In this document: in pieces, positions 44,740 through 55,670 of the stretch | Numbering within the stretch: position 1 is the stretch's first letter | How the letters are laid out: every line of letters starts with the position of its first letter | DNA from: Oxytricha trifallax | Lineage: Eukaryota; Ciliophora; Spirotrichea; Sporadotrichida; Oxytrichidae | Reading direction: 5' to 3' | DNA: 64,000 nucleotides | Assembly (NCBI GenBank): GCA_000711775.1 | Contig: ARYC01002635.1 | Location: forward strand, 1-64,000 | Program-made: the position numbers and the translations under genes | Notes under the pieces: generated by a model | The model's input: the letters and a program-made list of their open reading frames with translations, nothing else | What the model was told of the DNA's origin: nothing | The model's database searches: none

Positions 44740-46029
44740 TTTTTTAATAGTTTATCTATTTCTTCTTTTTTTTCATAAATCACTAATCAAAATCATTTTA
44801 ATAGGGGGTTTTTAAGTTAAAATTTAACCTAGTTTCTTCTAAAATGTAAATCATAGTAATATCAAACAGAGGTAATAATAGTAATAACTAAGTCTACCTA
44901 TGTGAGTCCAATAAGAAATTAATAATAAGCTGACCTTAGTTTTTTATGGCAATTTAATCAAATTTAGAAGAAAAATAATTAGACTACGAATATATTTATA
45001 ATTTAACTTCCTATATTATCTTTATTTTTTTAACAATTTTTACTACTAAATTTAATAATATTTATTGATAATCATGATTTAAGCAACCTTAGCATAGTAC
45101 CAGACTTGAAGAAAATTATTTAAAATACTCCAATTAGACTCGGTAAAATGATCATCAAATTTAAATAGTGATAGCATTATTTTTCTCAAAAAAAACAATT
45201 AAAAAATGCCTAATTAATCTTTTAAAACATAGAATTAGCGAAAAGATTTCCCTTATAGTTATTTTCCTACATCACCTCTTTAAAATTCATAGAATAGTAT
45301 TAGGATATATAAAGAGTTCATTTCTTACTAAAGAACCTAGAAATGAATGAATTAAGATTAATCACTAAGAGAGTTATTAAAGTTAACTTCAGATTTAAAC
45401 AAAAAAGAAGTAGAAGATTTTATATTTAATTAGAAAGCATGCTTTTTCTAATAAAACTATTAATGCATTAGAAAATTTGAGTATGAAACTGAGGCTTTGA
45501 TGAATATTTCATGAAAAATTAAAATCATTAATCATCAATATAACTTTTTTTTCTAGTAATATAAGTTTAGTCATAAAAATCATTTGCTCACTCAAAAATG
45601 TTTAGAATATTCTTTCAGCTGACATTATCATTCATTATCATTTAAGTATAACTAGAGTATCTATTAAACATCAATATTACATGATTTATCTTTTAATATA
45701 GTCTTGTCAAAAGAGACATTATATGAAGACTCACCAAATTATGCAAACAAACTTTTTCATTGATAAACATATTAAAAGTGTTACTTGCTTGCTGTTAGCA
45801 ACAAGAAGTAGGAGACACAAATAGAAACACTCAGAGCTGCCAATGATTGAATTCATTAGCATTTTATACTTATATTATTGTGTTATTCTAGTAACGTTAG
45901 AAATGAATTTTAAAATAATATTAAAATAAACTTTTGATAAATATTTTAATATATTGTTCTTACAATGTAAATCCTATTTATAGAATTCTGTCTTAAAAGT
46001 AGCGAGCTTCAAACACTTAAATCCTCAAA
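44740..46029. other. AT-rich stretch, no gene recognised
   Basis: No convincing feature. A 60-codon frame at 45168 has AT-driven composition. Confidence 0.35.
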
Positions 46030-46210
46030 TATAGTTTATAATGATAGTAATCGCATTTAAAGCTTCACTCTCAAAATCATCACTTTCAATCACTTTCTTC
46101 TCTTTTTACTCACCAAAGTTCTTAATGGCTTAGAATTGTTAATCACTCTGCATGTCAATTTCATTGTCCTAGCTAGTCCTACAGAGGAGTTATATAAAGT
46201 TTCAAAACTG
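46030..46210 (-). other. Acidic coding-like segment, possible C terminus
   Basis: Minus strand: CRTSQDNEIDMQSDQQFQAI, KNFGEQKEKKVIESDDFESE, ALNAITIII. Strongly acidic/lysine text, improbable as noise. It lies downstream on the same strand of 46330-46565 and may belong to the same gene. Confidence 0.4.
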
Positions 46211-46329
46211 AATTAACTAATGAGTCTGTGATCGATATATGTTTAGATGGTGAAATTACATCATAGTCTATATAATTGTCATTACTTTATTTAAAAAAAA
46301 CTGTAAAGTAGAAAATTAAAAAATAATAT

Positions 46330-46565
46330 TGTCGGAGTAGAATCTCCCCGGAATTCTGACTCCAAGCACAGTCTACAGCTTCAGGAAATTATTGGCAGTT
46401 AAGTTTTTTCTGGTCAGGTGAGGAGGGAGGTTCTTAGTCTGGAGAGTTTAGTAGTTGCTGTTATTGTTGTTATTACTATTGGAGTAGTTGTTGTTGTATT
46501 GCTCGTATTGATACTGGTCATGAAATTTTATCGTTGAGAATGAGGACAAAAACTGATGTCTAAAA
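46330..46565 (-). other. Asn/Gln-rich coding-like segment
   Basis: Minus strand reads RHQFLSSFSTIKFHDQYQYE, QYNNNYSNSNNNNNSNYQTL, QTKNLPPHLTRKNLTANNFL, KLQTVLGVRIPGRFYSDNI, open for about 80 codons. GC is well above local background. A diverged copy of the same sequence lies inside TBE-D (55081-55411). The family is unknown; an Asn/Gln-rich low-complexity tract is the only feature. Confidence 0.45.
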
Positions 46566-46655
46566 TTCAAGTATTCTGATATAACGTTTGCAATTTTTAA
46601 AGAATGCTTAATCAAATTTCAATTAAAAATGAATATTGAATTCTAATATTGGAAT
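46370..46655. repeat. Dispersed repeat, copy 1 (copy 2 at 55105-55405)
   Basis: Shared words include TAGTTGTTGTTGTATTGC versus TAGTTGTTGTATTGC, ATTGATACTGGTCATG versus ATTTATACTGGTTATT, GCTGATGTCTAAAA-type ends and TAACGTTTGC. The alignment continues about 280 bp with small gaps. Confidence 0.7.
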
Positions 46656-47001
46656 ATTAGCACTGGAATGCCAATAATCATTATACAATAATATTCTTAA
46701 TCAAAAAGATGTATTAGAATTTATAAATAATTGAATGCAATTATTAAATTTATTGTTTTATGAGTGCTTATATAAGTAAATTAAAAAATAAAACATATCA
46801 ATAAAATAAATGAAGGATGAATTTGTAGAGCAATGCTGAACTTTTTACTTGTGATTATTTAAGGTAAATATCGACGAACAATATTCAATATTTTTATGGT
46901 ATTTTTTAAAGTGTGAATTTTAATATCAATAATTTGATGCCAAACTTATTAATAATTGATTCGTGATTAAATTAGTTGTTGTTTAGTTAAAAAACAGAGA
47001 A

Positions 47002-47022
47002 CATATATATATATATATATAT
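47002..47022. repeat. AT dinucleotide microsatellite
   Basis: Ten AT units in a row between ACAG AGAAC and TGTTCTC, which themselves pair as a short hairpin stem. Confidence 0.85.
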
Positions 47023-47126
47023 TGTTCTCAGATAGCGAAATAATTTTAAACTATTTAGCATTTATTTTACCATAAAAAATAGAAACACACATTTTAATTA
47101 AATCAGTATTTTTGGCATTCATACTA

Positions 47127-48079
47127 TCGATAAAATTCATAAAAAATAGGTAAAATGAGAAACTTAATTCAGAGAAAAATTTATTCAATTAACTATCACG
47201 TTTTTTATTCGCACATTAGTAGTTTTTAGTTAAACACGCTGGCCTCTAAATGAGCATATAAATACTCTGCGTGTAATATAAACATGCTCACTATATGATG
47301 ACCAGAGCTCAGGTGAACACCTTCACTTCTCTTATTCCTCATAATCATAGCCATACCCTCCTACATTTTAGCTAGGTTAAGAACAACATAGATACCGTCC
47401 TCCTCAAGAGCTCTAATCTTGTCAGTGGCCCCCACACTTTCCTCTATAGATGAAAGCACCGTTTCTCATTCTTCTGCCTAGGGGAGCAGTTTGATCAGCG
47501 ATAAGGCTGAGAATTGGAAGATTTCTGTGATTGTTCTTTGATAACCATTAAGCAGCGTCCTCTTCAGCCTCTCCACCAATCATGATGATTCTTTAGGTCT
47601 ATGGGTAAACCACGGTGGGCAACTCAAGCTTAAGAGTAAAATTATTTCTTAGCCTCAACCATAGGAACGTAAACTGGGAGACCCAAGTGCTGAGTGCCAG
47701 ATCTCTTGCTGTTAGCACTACCTACTATCTTGGTTCCATAAGGAGGGCTTATCAAGTGTAGAAAGTACCATATACGTGCTTACCAGTCATACCTTAGCAG
47801 ATAACCTTTGTGAGCTTATTGATAAATATGTGAGGTCGTTGCCAGGTGTTTAGACACCTCTCTTGGCAAAGGCTAAAATCGAAAATTGCTAGTTCTAGGT
47901 AAGTGCCAATTTAGTTGACTGGAATGCTTTCGATAGCATATTTATTTAATAAATTATTTTATTAGAGATCACAATAATCTAATTACAAAATATTAAATAC
48001 GTGACAGTTATAAATGAATAGATTTTTCTCTGCATTAATTTTTCTCATTTTTACCTATTTTTTATGTATTTTATCGATA
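47127..48079. mobile_element. Inverted-repeat unit enclosing a succinyl-CoA synthetase alpha fragment
   Basis: Left end TCGATAAAATTCATAAAAAA and TAGGTAAAATGAGAAA; right end TTTCTCATTTTTACCTATTT and TTTATGTATTTTATCGA. The arms continue inward with AGAGAAAAATTTATTCA against TGAATAGATTTTTCTCT and ACTATCACG against CGTGACAGTTAT. Same terminal family and similar length (953 versus 1077 bp) as 16463-17539. No transposase is inside; the interior is host-gene sequence. Confidence 0.75.
47290..47930 (-). pseudogene. Succinyl-CoA synthetase alpha subunit fragment
   Basis: Minus strand in pieces: [20 protein letters not shown] (family TKVICQG.TGKQGT, the CoA-binding start), [14 protein letters not shown] (family HLGLPVF.TVKEAK), then IMIGGEAEEDAA (family IG.IGG.AEE.AA), LIADQTAP (family IAG.TAP) and ATDKIRALEEDGIYVVLNLA (family KI.AL..AGV.V...PA). 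The order is right but the middle third, including the phosphohistidine region, is missing and several frameshifts occur. The enzyme makes succinate and ATP/GTP in the mitochondrial citric-acid cycle; this copy cannot. It fills the interior of the inverted-repeat unit. Confidence 0.75.
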
Positions 48080-48247
48080 AAAACTCTTAAAAATTAATAG
48101 ACTTAACAAATAATTTACATAACAACATTATTAAAACTATTATCAAAGGAAGTTAAACAAATTTATAATAATTGATTTACCACAGCCGTATAATTCGCTT
48201 ATAAATTAAGTCCTTCTTTTAATAATTGGATTATAAAATAATTAATA

Positions 48248-48663
48248 TTGTAGGAATACATTCGATTTGGGAAAATGAATTAAAATTAAATTAATTAAAT
48301 ATTAAAATAATGGCAGTTATGAATTCCAAAGTAACTAAAAATTCAAATCTAATTCGATTCTACGGTAAATCCCGCAATTTTAGCAGGTCTTTACTATTGG
48401 CAATATTCTTGAATCATCCCAGGAAGAGAGATATTTTGGTTTTGAGCTAACTCCCAAAAATAGTGTTATGAGTTTTTCTTCCTTGGGAGAAGAGATAAAA
48501 TCATTATAGCAATATCAACCACCGTCTTAATTTTAATGCGCTATCCAGAGAGTATAATATTGTTAGGGTTTGGAGAAATTTTCCAAAAACATAACTGCCA
48601 TGATTTTAATATTTAATTAATTTAATTTTAATTCATTTTCCCAAAGCGAATGTATTCCTACAA
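48248..48663. mobile_element. 416-bp hairpin MITE, TTGTAGGAATACATT family
   Basis: Ends TTGTAGGAATACATTCGATT and GCGAATGTATTCCTACAA. It shares ATGGCAGTTATG, GGTCTTTACTATTGGC and the fold-back layout with the copy at 26159. The interior is diverged (AGGAAGAGAGATATTTTGG). Confidence 0.9.
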
Positions 48664-48870
48664 TTTTAATTTATTTATAATTTAAACATTTTGATTGTAA
48701 TAAAAGGATAAATCCATCAAAAGCTTTCATTATAATTGTAATAACCTAAGTAGCCTCAGATAAATCACTTAAAACCAGCAATAAATTGAAATAAGCTAAA
48801 AAATTATTATTTTAATTAAGATTCGACTCTATGTAGCGACTATTATCATAAAGTAATAAATTCTTATTGA

Positions 48871-48940
48871 CTTATTTAGGGATAAGATGTAGGATACAAA
48901 GCTTCCTTATTTAGGGATAAGATGTAGGATACAAAGCTTC
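48871..48940. repeat. 35-bp tandem duplication
   Basis: CTTATTTAGGGATAAGATGT and the next 15 bases are repeated exactly, 48871-48905 and 48906-48940. Because 35 is not a multiple of three it would shift any frame across it. Confidence 0.95.
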
Positions 48941-49370
48941 AGTGACAGATGAAGCAAATTACAAAAAAAAAGATATCTCAAACTTGCTGGCAAATATCAT
49001 AACATGCATTGATAAAGTTAGTATCAATAACAGTGAAAAATTTCTATTAAAAGTAACTTAATATTGATTGAAGATGCAAACAAAAGCAATGTTGAGCATT
49101 CAATTTAGTCAAATTTTGAAATTATATAATCATTTCAAAAGAAAATAATAAGGTGCAATCATTCAAATAATTCAAGTTTGACCAACAAAATTATGGATAA
49201 CTCTAGTTAGAAGGAAAATTAAAAGTAATAAAATGGGGTTAAAAAATATCTTACAAAGTTAACAAAAGCTTTGAGTAAGAAAATGTGCTAAAGCTACTAT
49301 TTGTAAAAATTAAATATTAGACTTATTTGGAAATAGACTATAATGATCATGCTGAAATTGCATATTTATG
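48918..49370 (+). pseudogene. Coding-like segment after the tandem duplication
   Basis: DVGYKASVTDEANYKKKDIS, NLLANIITCIDKVSINNSEK, FLLKVTQY, TGA, then in another phase LILIEDANKSNVEHSIQSNF, IIRCNHSNNSSLTNKIMDNS and KKYLTKLTKALSKKMCQ to TGA near 49373. Polar, asparagine/lysine-rich. The break may be a frameshift. No family is recognised. Confidence 0.4.
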
Positions 49371-49730
49371 ACTGATGTCAATCAAATTTTGACATAAATT
49401 AAAATAGAAAAATAAAAAACATAAGCATATTTATCAAAGTTATTTCCATCAAATTTAATACAAATAAAGGGTGTTACCTCTCTCACGCCCCCACAAAATT
49501 CTCTTATGAATTTATTTTTTTAAATTATTGAACCAAGCAAATTTTTGTCAATAATTTTGAAAAAAAATTAAAAATGGATTTTTGTAACTCTCTAGAATGA
49601 TGAGGCCAAAATAAGCATAAAATTATAACAGAGCAACAAATATTTTTAAATTAATTTTATCAGAAAATATTGTTGATTCTTTTTGATAAATTCCTTTATT
49701 TAAAATATAATTTTCGAGTGCAGAATTTTA

Positions 49731-49822
49731 AAAGTTATATTTTAAGTCTCTTAGGTTAAAATTCATATTTTAAATCATGTAATTTAGATTAAATATTAAC
49801 CTAAGTGACTTAAAATATAACT
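49731..49822. repeat. 92-bp hairpin inserted in the fold-back element
   Basis: AGTTATATTTTAAGTCTCTT and AGGTTAA pair with TTAACCTAAGTGACTTAAAA and TATAACT. The right arm has the uninterrupted version, so this is a nested insertion in the left arm. Confidence 0.7.
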
Positions 49823-49837
49823 GTTCTGACCGAGACC

Positions 49838-49906
49838 CCCCCTACCCCCCCCCCCCCAACGCTTACCTCCCCCCTCCCAACGCCTACTTCCCCCCAACGC
49901 TTTTAG
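49838..49906. repeat. C-rich tract of the fold-back element, G-rich complement at 50955-51040
   Basis: Runs of C6, C13 and C6 are separated by CAACGCTT/CAACGCCTA words. The G strand could form quadruplex structures. It is the only strongly C-rich sequence in this region. Confidence 0.8.
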
Positions 49907-50026
49907 ATGAATTTTTATTGTATCAACTAACTTCTATATTATGAAAAATCCTATTGTAAATGAAAATATATAACCTCATAGTTGGTTTAATATAATATCA
50001 ATATAACAACATCATTTGTAAACACA

Positions 50027-50823
50027 CATGCTTTTTACATTAAAAAATGATAAAATTTTTAACTTTTCCAAATTTTAAAATAATATTATTTCCATTTTTT
50101 TCCAAGATCTAATACGCGTCCGTCGAATTTTTTTTCGTACATGTCCCCACAGGAAAATACATTAGAATTAATTTAATTTGACTCTAATTTTTAAATTTCT
50201 CTTTACCAATTGGCTCAAGCTAAAATTTTATTTTATAATTTCTTATTCATTAAATACTTGACACAAAACAAAATAATAATACCAATATCATGAAGATTTT
50301 AATTTTTATTTATTATTTCTATTTATATTTCCGAATACGATTCTTAATTAAAATATAAATAATTTTATAATTGTAAATCTAAATTAAAATTTAAAAAATA
50401 ATAACTAATTAAGCAAATCTACAAATTTCATAGTTGAAATGATAACTTATTTTTTTAATTTTAATTTAGATTTACAATTATAAAATTATTTATATTTTAA
50501 TTAAGAATCGTATTCGGAAATATAAATAGAAATTAATAAATAAAAATTAAAATCTTCATGATATTGGTATTATTATTTTGTTTTGTGTCAAGTATTTAAT
50601 GAATTAAGAAATTATAAAATAAAATTTTAGCTTGAGCCAATTGGTAAAGAGAAATTTAAAAATTAGAGTCAAATTAAATTAATTTTAATGTATTTTCCTG
50701 TGGGGACATGTACGAAAAAAAATTCGACGGACTCGTATTAGATCTTGGAAAAAAATGGAAATAATATTTTTTTAAAATTTGGAAAAGTTAAAAATTTTAT
50801 CATTTTTTAATGTAAAAAGCATG
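50027..50823. repeat. Inner palindrome, about 380-bp arms and 40-bp loop
   Basis: CATGCTTTTTACATTAAAAA at 50027 pairs with the complement ending at 50823, continuing almost without mismatch to about 50405/50445. Confidence 0.9.
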
Positions 50824-51429
50824 TTGGAATGTAAATTAACACAATAAGAAATGAATTGTCAATATATATTTATTCATATCTACCATTAAAATTTTTAGAA
50901 AAAATTATTTATCTAAATAGCAAAAGATTTTAATATGCTATAAAAAAATTCATATAAAAGCGTTGGGGGGAGGGGGGGAGGTCAAACGTTGGGGGAGGAA
51001 GCGTTGGGGGGAGGGGGGGTAGGAGGGGGGTCTCGGTCAGAACATATAACTTTAAAAATTCTGCACTCGAAAAGTATATTTTAAATTTATAAGAGAATTT
51101 TGTGGGTGCGTGAGAGAGGTACCAACCCAAATAAAAAATAAAAATTTAGTGAAAGTTTGATTAACAGATTATAATCATATAATTAAATAATTAATAATCA
51201 AATTTAACATTAAGATTGAGATGAAATATAATTAGGCAAATTAAAGTAGTTTAATATATTACCACTCCTCGCCAATCTAAATGCTAGCATTTAAACAGTT
51301 TCAATAAAAAAGATTATTTTCTAAGGCAAAAACCTCTTAAACAGATGTTTTAGTCATTTGATTTGTATGGTATAGTTGAGGGTTAGTAAAGAAATTTAGA
51401 CCATTTTGCAAAATTAGAAATATAATTTG

Positions 51430-52851
51430 CGATCCTTAGGATCAATTAATGATGATAAATATTAAAATTTACTACTTTAGCTTAGATATGGTAAAGGAAT
51501 TAATATAGACTAATTCAAACCAATACCAAATTATGCAGATATAACAAAGCTATTATGCAAGAGTGTTCTAACTTTTAGGTCTCACTTTTTGTTAGTAGTT
51601 AAGTAGTTTAGCATTTTAATTCTGGCTCTTGATAACAGCTTGCAAATAAAATAAAATTATCTCAGTAAAATTTGACTACCTATGGGTTTCTAAGACAAAA
51701 AGGTACTAGGAACACTATCAGATTTATTAGCAAACTATGATATTTTATTTCAAATTTCTTGACATGTGTGTGCATCACTCCATAGACAATTGCTAATATT
51801 TACTGGAGAAATGGTATTACTTTCAATACTATCAACAGAGTGATTTATTTTGCTGAACCATTTAATCGTAATAATTTAAATTATATTAATGATTAAATTC
51901 TGAGTGAGAGCTATCACTAATAGCATTAATTTTATACAATTGGAAGAAACAATGAGTAAAAATTTGAATATTTACCAAGAATAAGAAGATAACAATAAAG
52001 ATTATCTTTACAACATATTATTAATTAACGTTTTAATCCACACTCTATCCCTAATAAATATATGTTTAGGGATTATTTGAGTTAGAGTGTGGTTTTAATT
52101 ATTAATTTATAATATATATTTAATATGATATTTCATTTATTATAAATGATATTAAATTTTTTTAATATAAAAATGTCTATTAAATATTGAATTAATTTAG
52201 CAATAATTAAAAAAATAGTTTTAAAACCTATCAATTAAAAGTATAATATATAAATTCTTGATGATTTAAAATTTATATAAAAAAAACTTTATGTCGTTTG
52301 TAATAAATGAAATATCATATTAAATATATATATTATGAATTAATAATTAAAACTACACTCTGACTCTAATGATCCCTAAATATACATTTATTAGTGATAG
52401 AGTGTGGTTTAAAACGTTAATTAAAAATATTTTGTAGAGAAAATCTTGATTATTATCAAATTCTTGGTAAATATTCAAAATACTACTCAATATATAGATA
52501 AAACACCATTATTAATAATTCAGGTGAATAATTTGATTTAATAGAAATATATGACTTTAACCTCTCAGTTCATAAAACTATGAATTTTAAGAAAGCTTAT
52601 GAAGAGTTAAACATAACTCATGTATATGATGTTCCTTACAGTCAATAATTTAATGGAATAGAATTCCACTTGGTTAGATTATGATTCACCACAAGAAACT
52701 CTTAATGTATCACCTAATGCATGACTTGCCTATCGATACAGTCGACTTGATTCAAAATAGATGTAAGAGTGAGTAAAGATAAGACTTCGATAATTGCAAA
52801 GAAAGGAAGAATGAATGTTTATATAAATAAATGTTAGACTTAAAATAATGA
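51430..52851 (+). pseudogene. TBE-D transposase, interrupted
   Basis: 51430-51950 aligns with the N-terminal third of TBE-B transposase, and 52490-52851 with the part from LSVHKT to the C terminus (PYSQQFNGIEFHL still shows the catalytic Glu context). Between them lies the inverted-repeat element 51953-52489, and about 200 bp of the catalytic core, including the first Asp block, are lost or unrecognisable. Stop at TGA 52849. Confidence 0.75.
51953..52489. mobile_element. MITE-like inverted repeat inserted in TBE-D transposase
   Basis: Arms GAATATTTACCAAGAAT...TTAATTAACGTTTTAA pair across the unit, and each arm holds a sub-repeat CCACACTCTATC...AGAGTGTGGTTT, so each end can fold on itself. 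No gene is inside. Confidence 0.75.
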
Positions 52852-52856
52852 ATAAT

Positions 52857-53460
52857 TTCACATATTAAACTAGCTCTTTAATGGATTTGGATTATCTTTC
52901 TTTTTTCCTTTATCTCTCTAAAGACTTTTGCGTTATCTTTCAAAATAATATACCAGTTTCAGGTTCAACTACAAATCTTATTAGAGAGATAAGGAAGCTT
53001 CTCGAGGACTTCAAGCCAGTCCTAGGCCTCACTTATTACTATGCTTTTTTTATCTTCTAAGAAATGGAGTTTAGAACTTTGTGAGATTCTCATATTTTTT
53101 TCTTCTCAATCTACCAAGAACACCAATGAAGAAACTCTTTTCTGGAAGCTTGTTAGAAAGATGCTTATTGTTTGCAATTTAAATTATCTACTCTTCATCT
53201 TTCATAGCATCCTGGTAGAGATTAGTGGCCGAAATCTCTGGGATGGTTAGGTATTTCTTTCAACTTGATCTCTTAGTTTTTGAAAGCTTTCTTCTCATCC
53301 AAAGTATAACTTGAAGAATGATATTTTGGTACCTACCATTGAAGAAATAAAACAACTAAAATATTTGTTAAAATATGTTGAATTTTAACCTTGATGAATG
53401 AGTTATCTTTAGAAGTTTTCCTTGATTTTTTTAGTTTCAATCTTTTTCATTTCAAAACAA
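52857..53460 (-). pseudogene. TBE-D 22-kDa-type gene remnant
   Basis: Minus-strand alignment with the TBE-B gene: the ETLFWKL/NSFFGVL region, the intron position (GGTTAAAATTC...ATTTTAG, about 53385-53350, donor now GTTAAA) and GGTAGGTACCAAAAT just after it. Many frameshifts. Closest to TBE-B. Confidence 0.65.
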
Positions 53461-53487
53461 ATTTATTCAATGTTCCTCTTCTTATTA

Positions 53488-53620
53488 ATGAATTAATAGA
53501 TTTAATTTATAGACTTATTGATCCTATTATTTAAAATCTTACTATTAAATATTATGTCAATAGCTAAAGATATATAGATAAAGTTTGCAGAAGCTGTAAA
53601 AAATTTCAGACATGATGCTT
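53488..53620 (+). pseudogene. TBE-D ORF4 remnant
   Basis: MNQQIQFIDLLILLFKILLL then KFAEAVKNFRHD from ATG 53488, in the same position and phase as TBE-B ORF4. It runs into the decayed box array (53640-53760). Confidence 0.35.
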
Positions 53621-53962
53621 CATTTCAGAAGATTTAGTTCCATTAAATTAAATAAATTAGTTCCGGTTCTAAATTCGTTTAAATTTAATTTATACCTATT
53701 TAATGATACTAATTATTATTACCATGAATTTTAAACTATTCAAGTATAATAGAAAAGTTTTAACAGTATCGACCTGAATTTTTATGAATTAATAAAAAAA
53801 TTAAAATTATTAAGGGGAAAATTATAAAAATAATAGCCATAGACTCATCATAGATATAAAGCTTTGGTTCTTAAATTAAAACATCATTATTTCAGAAAGA
53901 ATTACTATATCGAGGGAAGATTTATGATCTTTATCATAGAAATTTAATAACTGAATTTAAAC

Positions 53963-55652
53963 ATGGCGCTCAACATAAATCGCTAATTAACTTCTTTAAG
54001 GTCAGGATAATCATAGCTCAACTTAGGACAAGCAGATATTATCTATATTGAGGGAAAAGCAGAGCTAAATGATTTTGAATTTTAAGGAAATATATTCTTC
54101 ATTGAAGTTTAAACAAGAAAAAGATCGTAGAAATTGAATTTCAAACATTAATTTAAAATGTTGACGAAGTAAAAAAAAAAAAGCTACCAATTCAAAAGTC
54201 AAAAACTTTTGAATGCAAAGAGTGCTAGAATTTATTATCAACTAAGTCAAACTTAAAGAGACACCTCAAAGAAATACACATTGGTAAGGTAAATATGTAC
54301 TTTAAATGCACGACTTATAAGAAGTCTTATAACTACTTAGCCAAATTAAAGAAGCATATGCAAAAGCATTACTTGAGTGATTTATTGATTTAAGGTAAAG
54401 ATTCATTAAAACTAATATGTGCAGGAAAAGGTAAAAAGACATGAATCAATGAATCAACCAGTTTACAGAACCGCTTTATTATGTTTTAAGAAAGAGTTAT
54501 GTACATTCCTGCATTAAATACAGTTGATCTTAGTATTTATATTGATAAATACTTGAATATTGATGAGCTTTCAAAGGCATAACTTATCCTCATTAAATAG
54601 CATGGCAAACGATATTTCTTTTCAGCTATTTAATAAAGAACGAGTAGTGTAAATATGAGTGTGCAAATAAATACAATATTCTTAGTGATGATTCTAATAG
54701 ATGAGATTGCAAAAACCAACTAGATAGATTTATTCTTGGGTATTGTTTGATAGCACCACGACTTAAATCAATTGAAATGACATTTAGAGAGTATTTATAT
54801 CCTAATAAATACCATGATAATTTTATTGATATACTCACATAGATTACTAAGGGTGTTAAAAGTTACCATAAGATAGGTTATGTTCAAAAAGACTTAAAGC
54901 CAGATAATTTAATGTATAACCTCTGTCTTTTATAAGTAGTCGATATCAACTTAAACGAAGAAATAGGTTATGAGAAAGTAACATAAGCTAATGGAGCCCC
55001 AGGATACTTCCTTCTGATAGAGGAGAGAAATTTAAGAATGATTCTGTATAGTGGGATGTGGGCAGTAGCTGCTATTATTATTGATAAAACACAAACTTTA
55101 GGTAATTTCTACTTCTTCTTTGAACTACAGCTACACCAACTTTGTGGTAGTTAGAATTTTTATGATGTATTAAGTTGATGTTCCTTACTCAAAGGGTTTA
55201 GAGGTTAGTGTTAATACTGTTATTGATGTTGAAGGAGGTGTTAGTAGTTGTTGTATTGCACGTATTTATACTGGTTATTGTTTTTAGTCATTGAGTATTA
55301 GTTGAAAAGCTGATGTCTAAAAGTAGAACAATTCCATGTAACGTTTGCCATATTTGAATAATAATAATTCGGTTAATAATTAAAAGTTAATATTTAAATC
55401 TAATATTGTAATTTTAGAGTGTGATTTGGAAAGTATGTCTTCTTTTGGTAAAAGCATGAAAAATAAAGAAGAAATCTTATCAAGAGGCATAGAAAGGAAG
55501 AAGATATATTTTAAGAAATTAAGAAGCTAACAGAGAAGAATATTGTGAAACCAACTGACTATCTTCGTTACCAATTAGATGATGTCCTAGAGTAGCAAGA
55601 TAAAACAATATTCAAGAGGTACAACAAAGTCAAGCAGATAAAATTCGCTTGA
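53963..55652 (+). pseudogene. TBE-D zinc-finger/protein-kinase protein, interrupted
   Basis: MALNINRQLTSLRSGQ starts it at 53963. The first finger is intact in sequence, FECKECQNLLSTKSNLKRHL then KEIH. In the second (YFKCTTYKKSYNYLAKLKKH) the second Cys is Tyr. The kinase part has YVQKDLKPDNLM where HRDLKPEN is expected and DINLNE where DFN stands in the others, so the catalytic Arg context and metal site are gone. A 331-bp insertion (55081-55411) splits the F-helix region; ECDLESMSSFGK-like text resumes after it. Stop TGA 55650. Confidence 0.75.
55081..55411. mobile_element. 331-bp insertion in TBE-D kinase gene (repeat copy 2)
   Basis: Sequence on either side is continuous with TBE-B (WDVWAVAAIIL on the left, GAGTGTGATTTGGAAAGTAT on the right). 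The insert aligns with 46370-46655 over most of its length. Its minus strand reads RHQLFNQYSMTKNNNQYKYV, QYNNYQHLLQHQQQYQHQ, a Gln-rich relative of the 46330 frame. Confidence 0.7.
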
Positions 55653-55670
55653 TTTAAGACAATTAATATT

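Larger units (their letters stand above)
49471..51125. mobile_element. Large fold-back (palindromic) element with C/G tracts
   Basis: Outer ends GTTACCTCTCTCACGCCCCC and its complement near 51110 (GTGCGTGAGAGAGGTACC). Next pair: TTTTCGAGTGCAGAATTTT with its complement at about 51055; then a C-rich block on the left (49838-49906) and G-rich on the right (50955-51040); then long inner arms (50027-50405 and 50445-50823). No protein frame is evident. The left arm has extra sequence (49515-49700 and the small hairpin at 49731-49822) that the right arm lacks. Confidence 0.85.

Noticed and set aside
45168..45350. 60-codon frame
   Set aside because: Composition follows AT content (Ile, Lys, Leu, Phe) and no other evidence supports it.
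50930..51130. Proline-rich frame across the G/C tract
   Set aside because: It comes from the C-rich tract itself (PPLPP repeats) and the other arm does not keep it.
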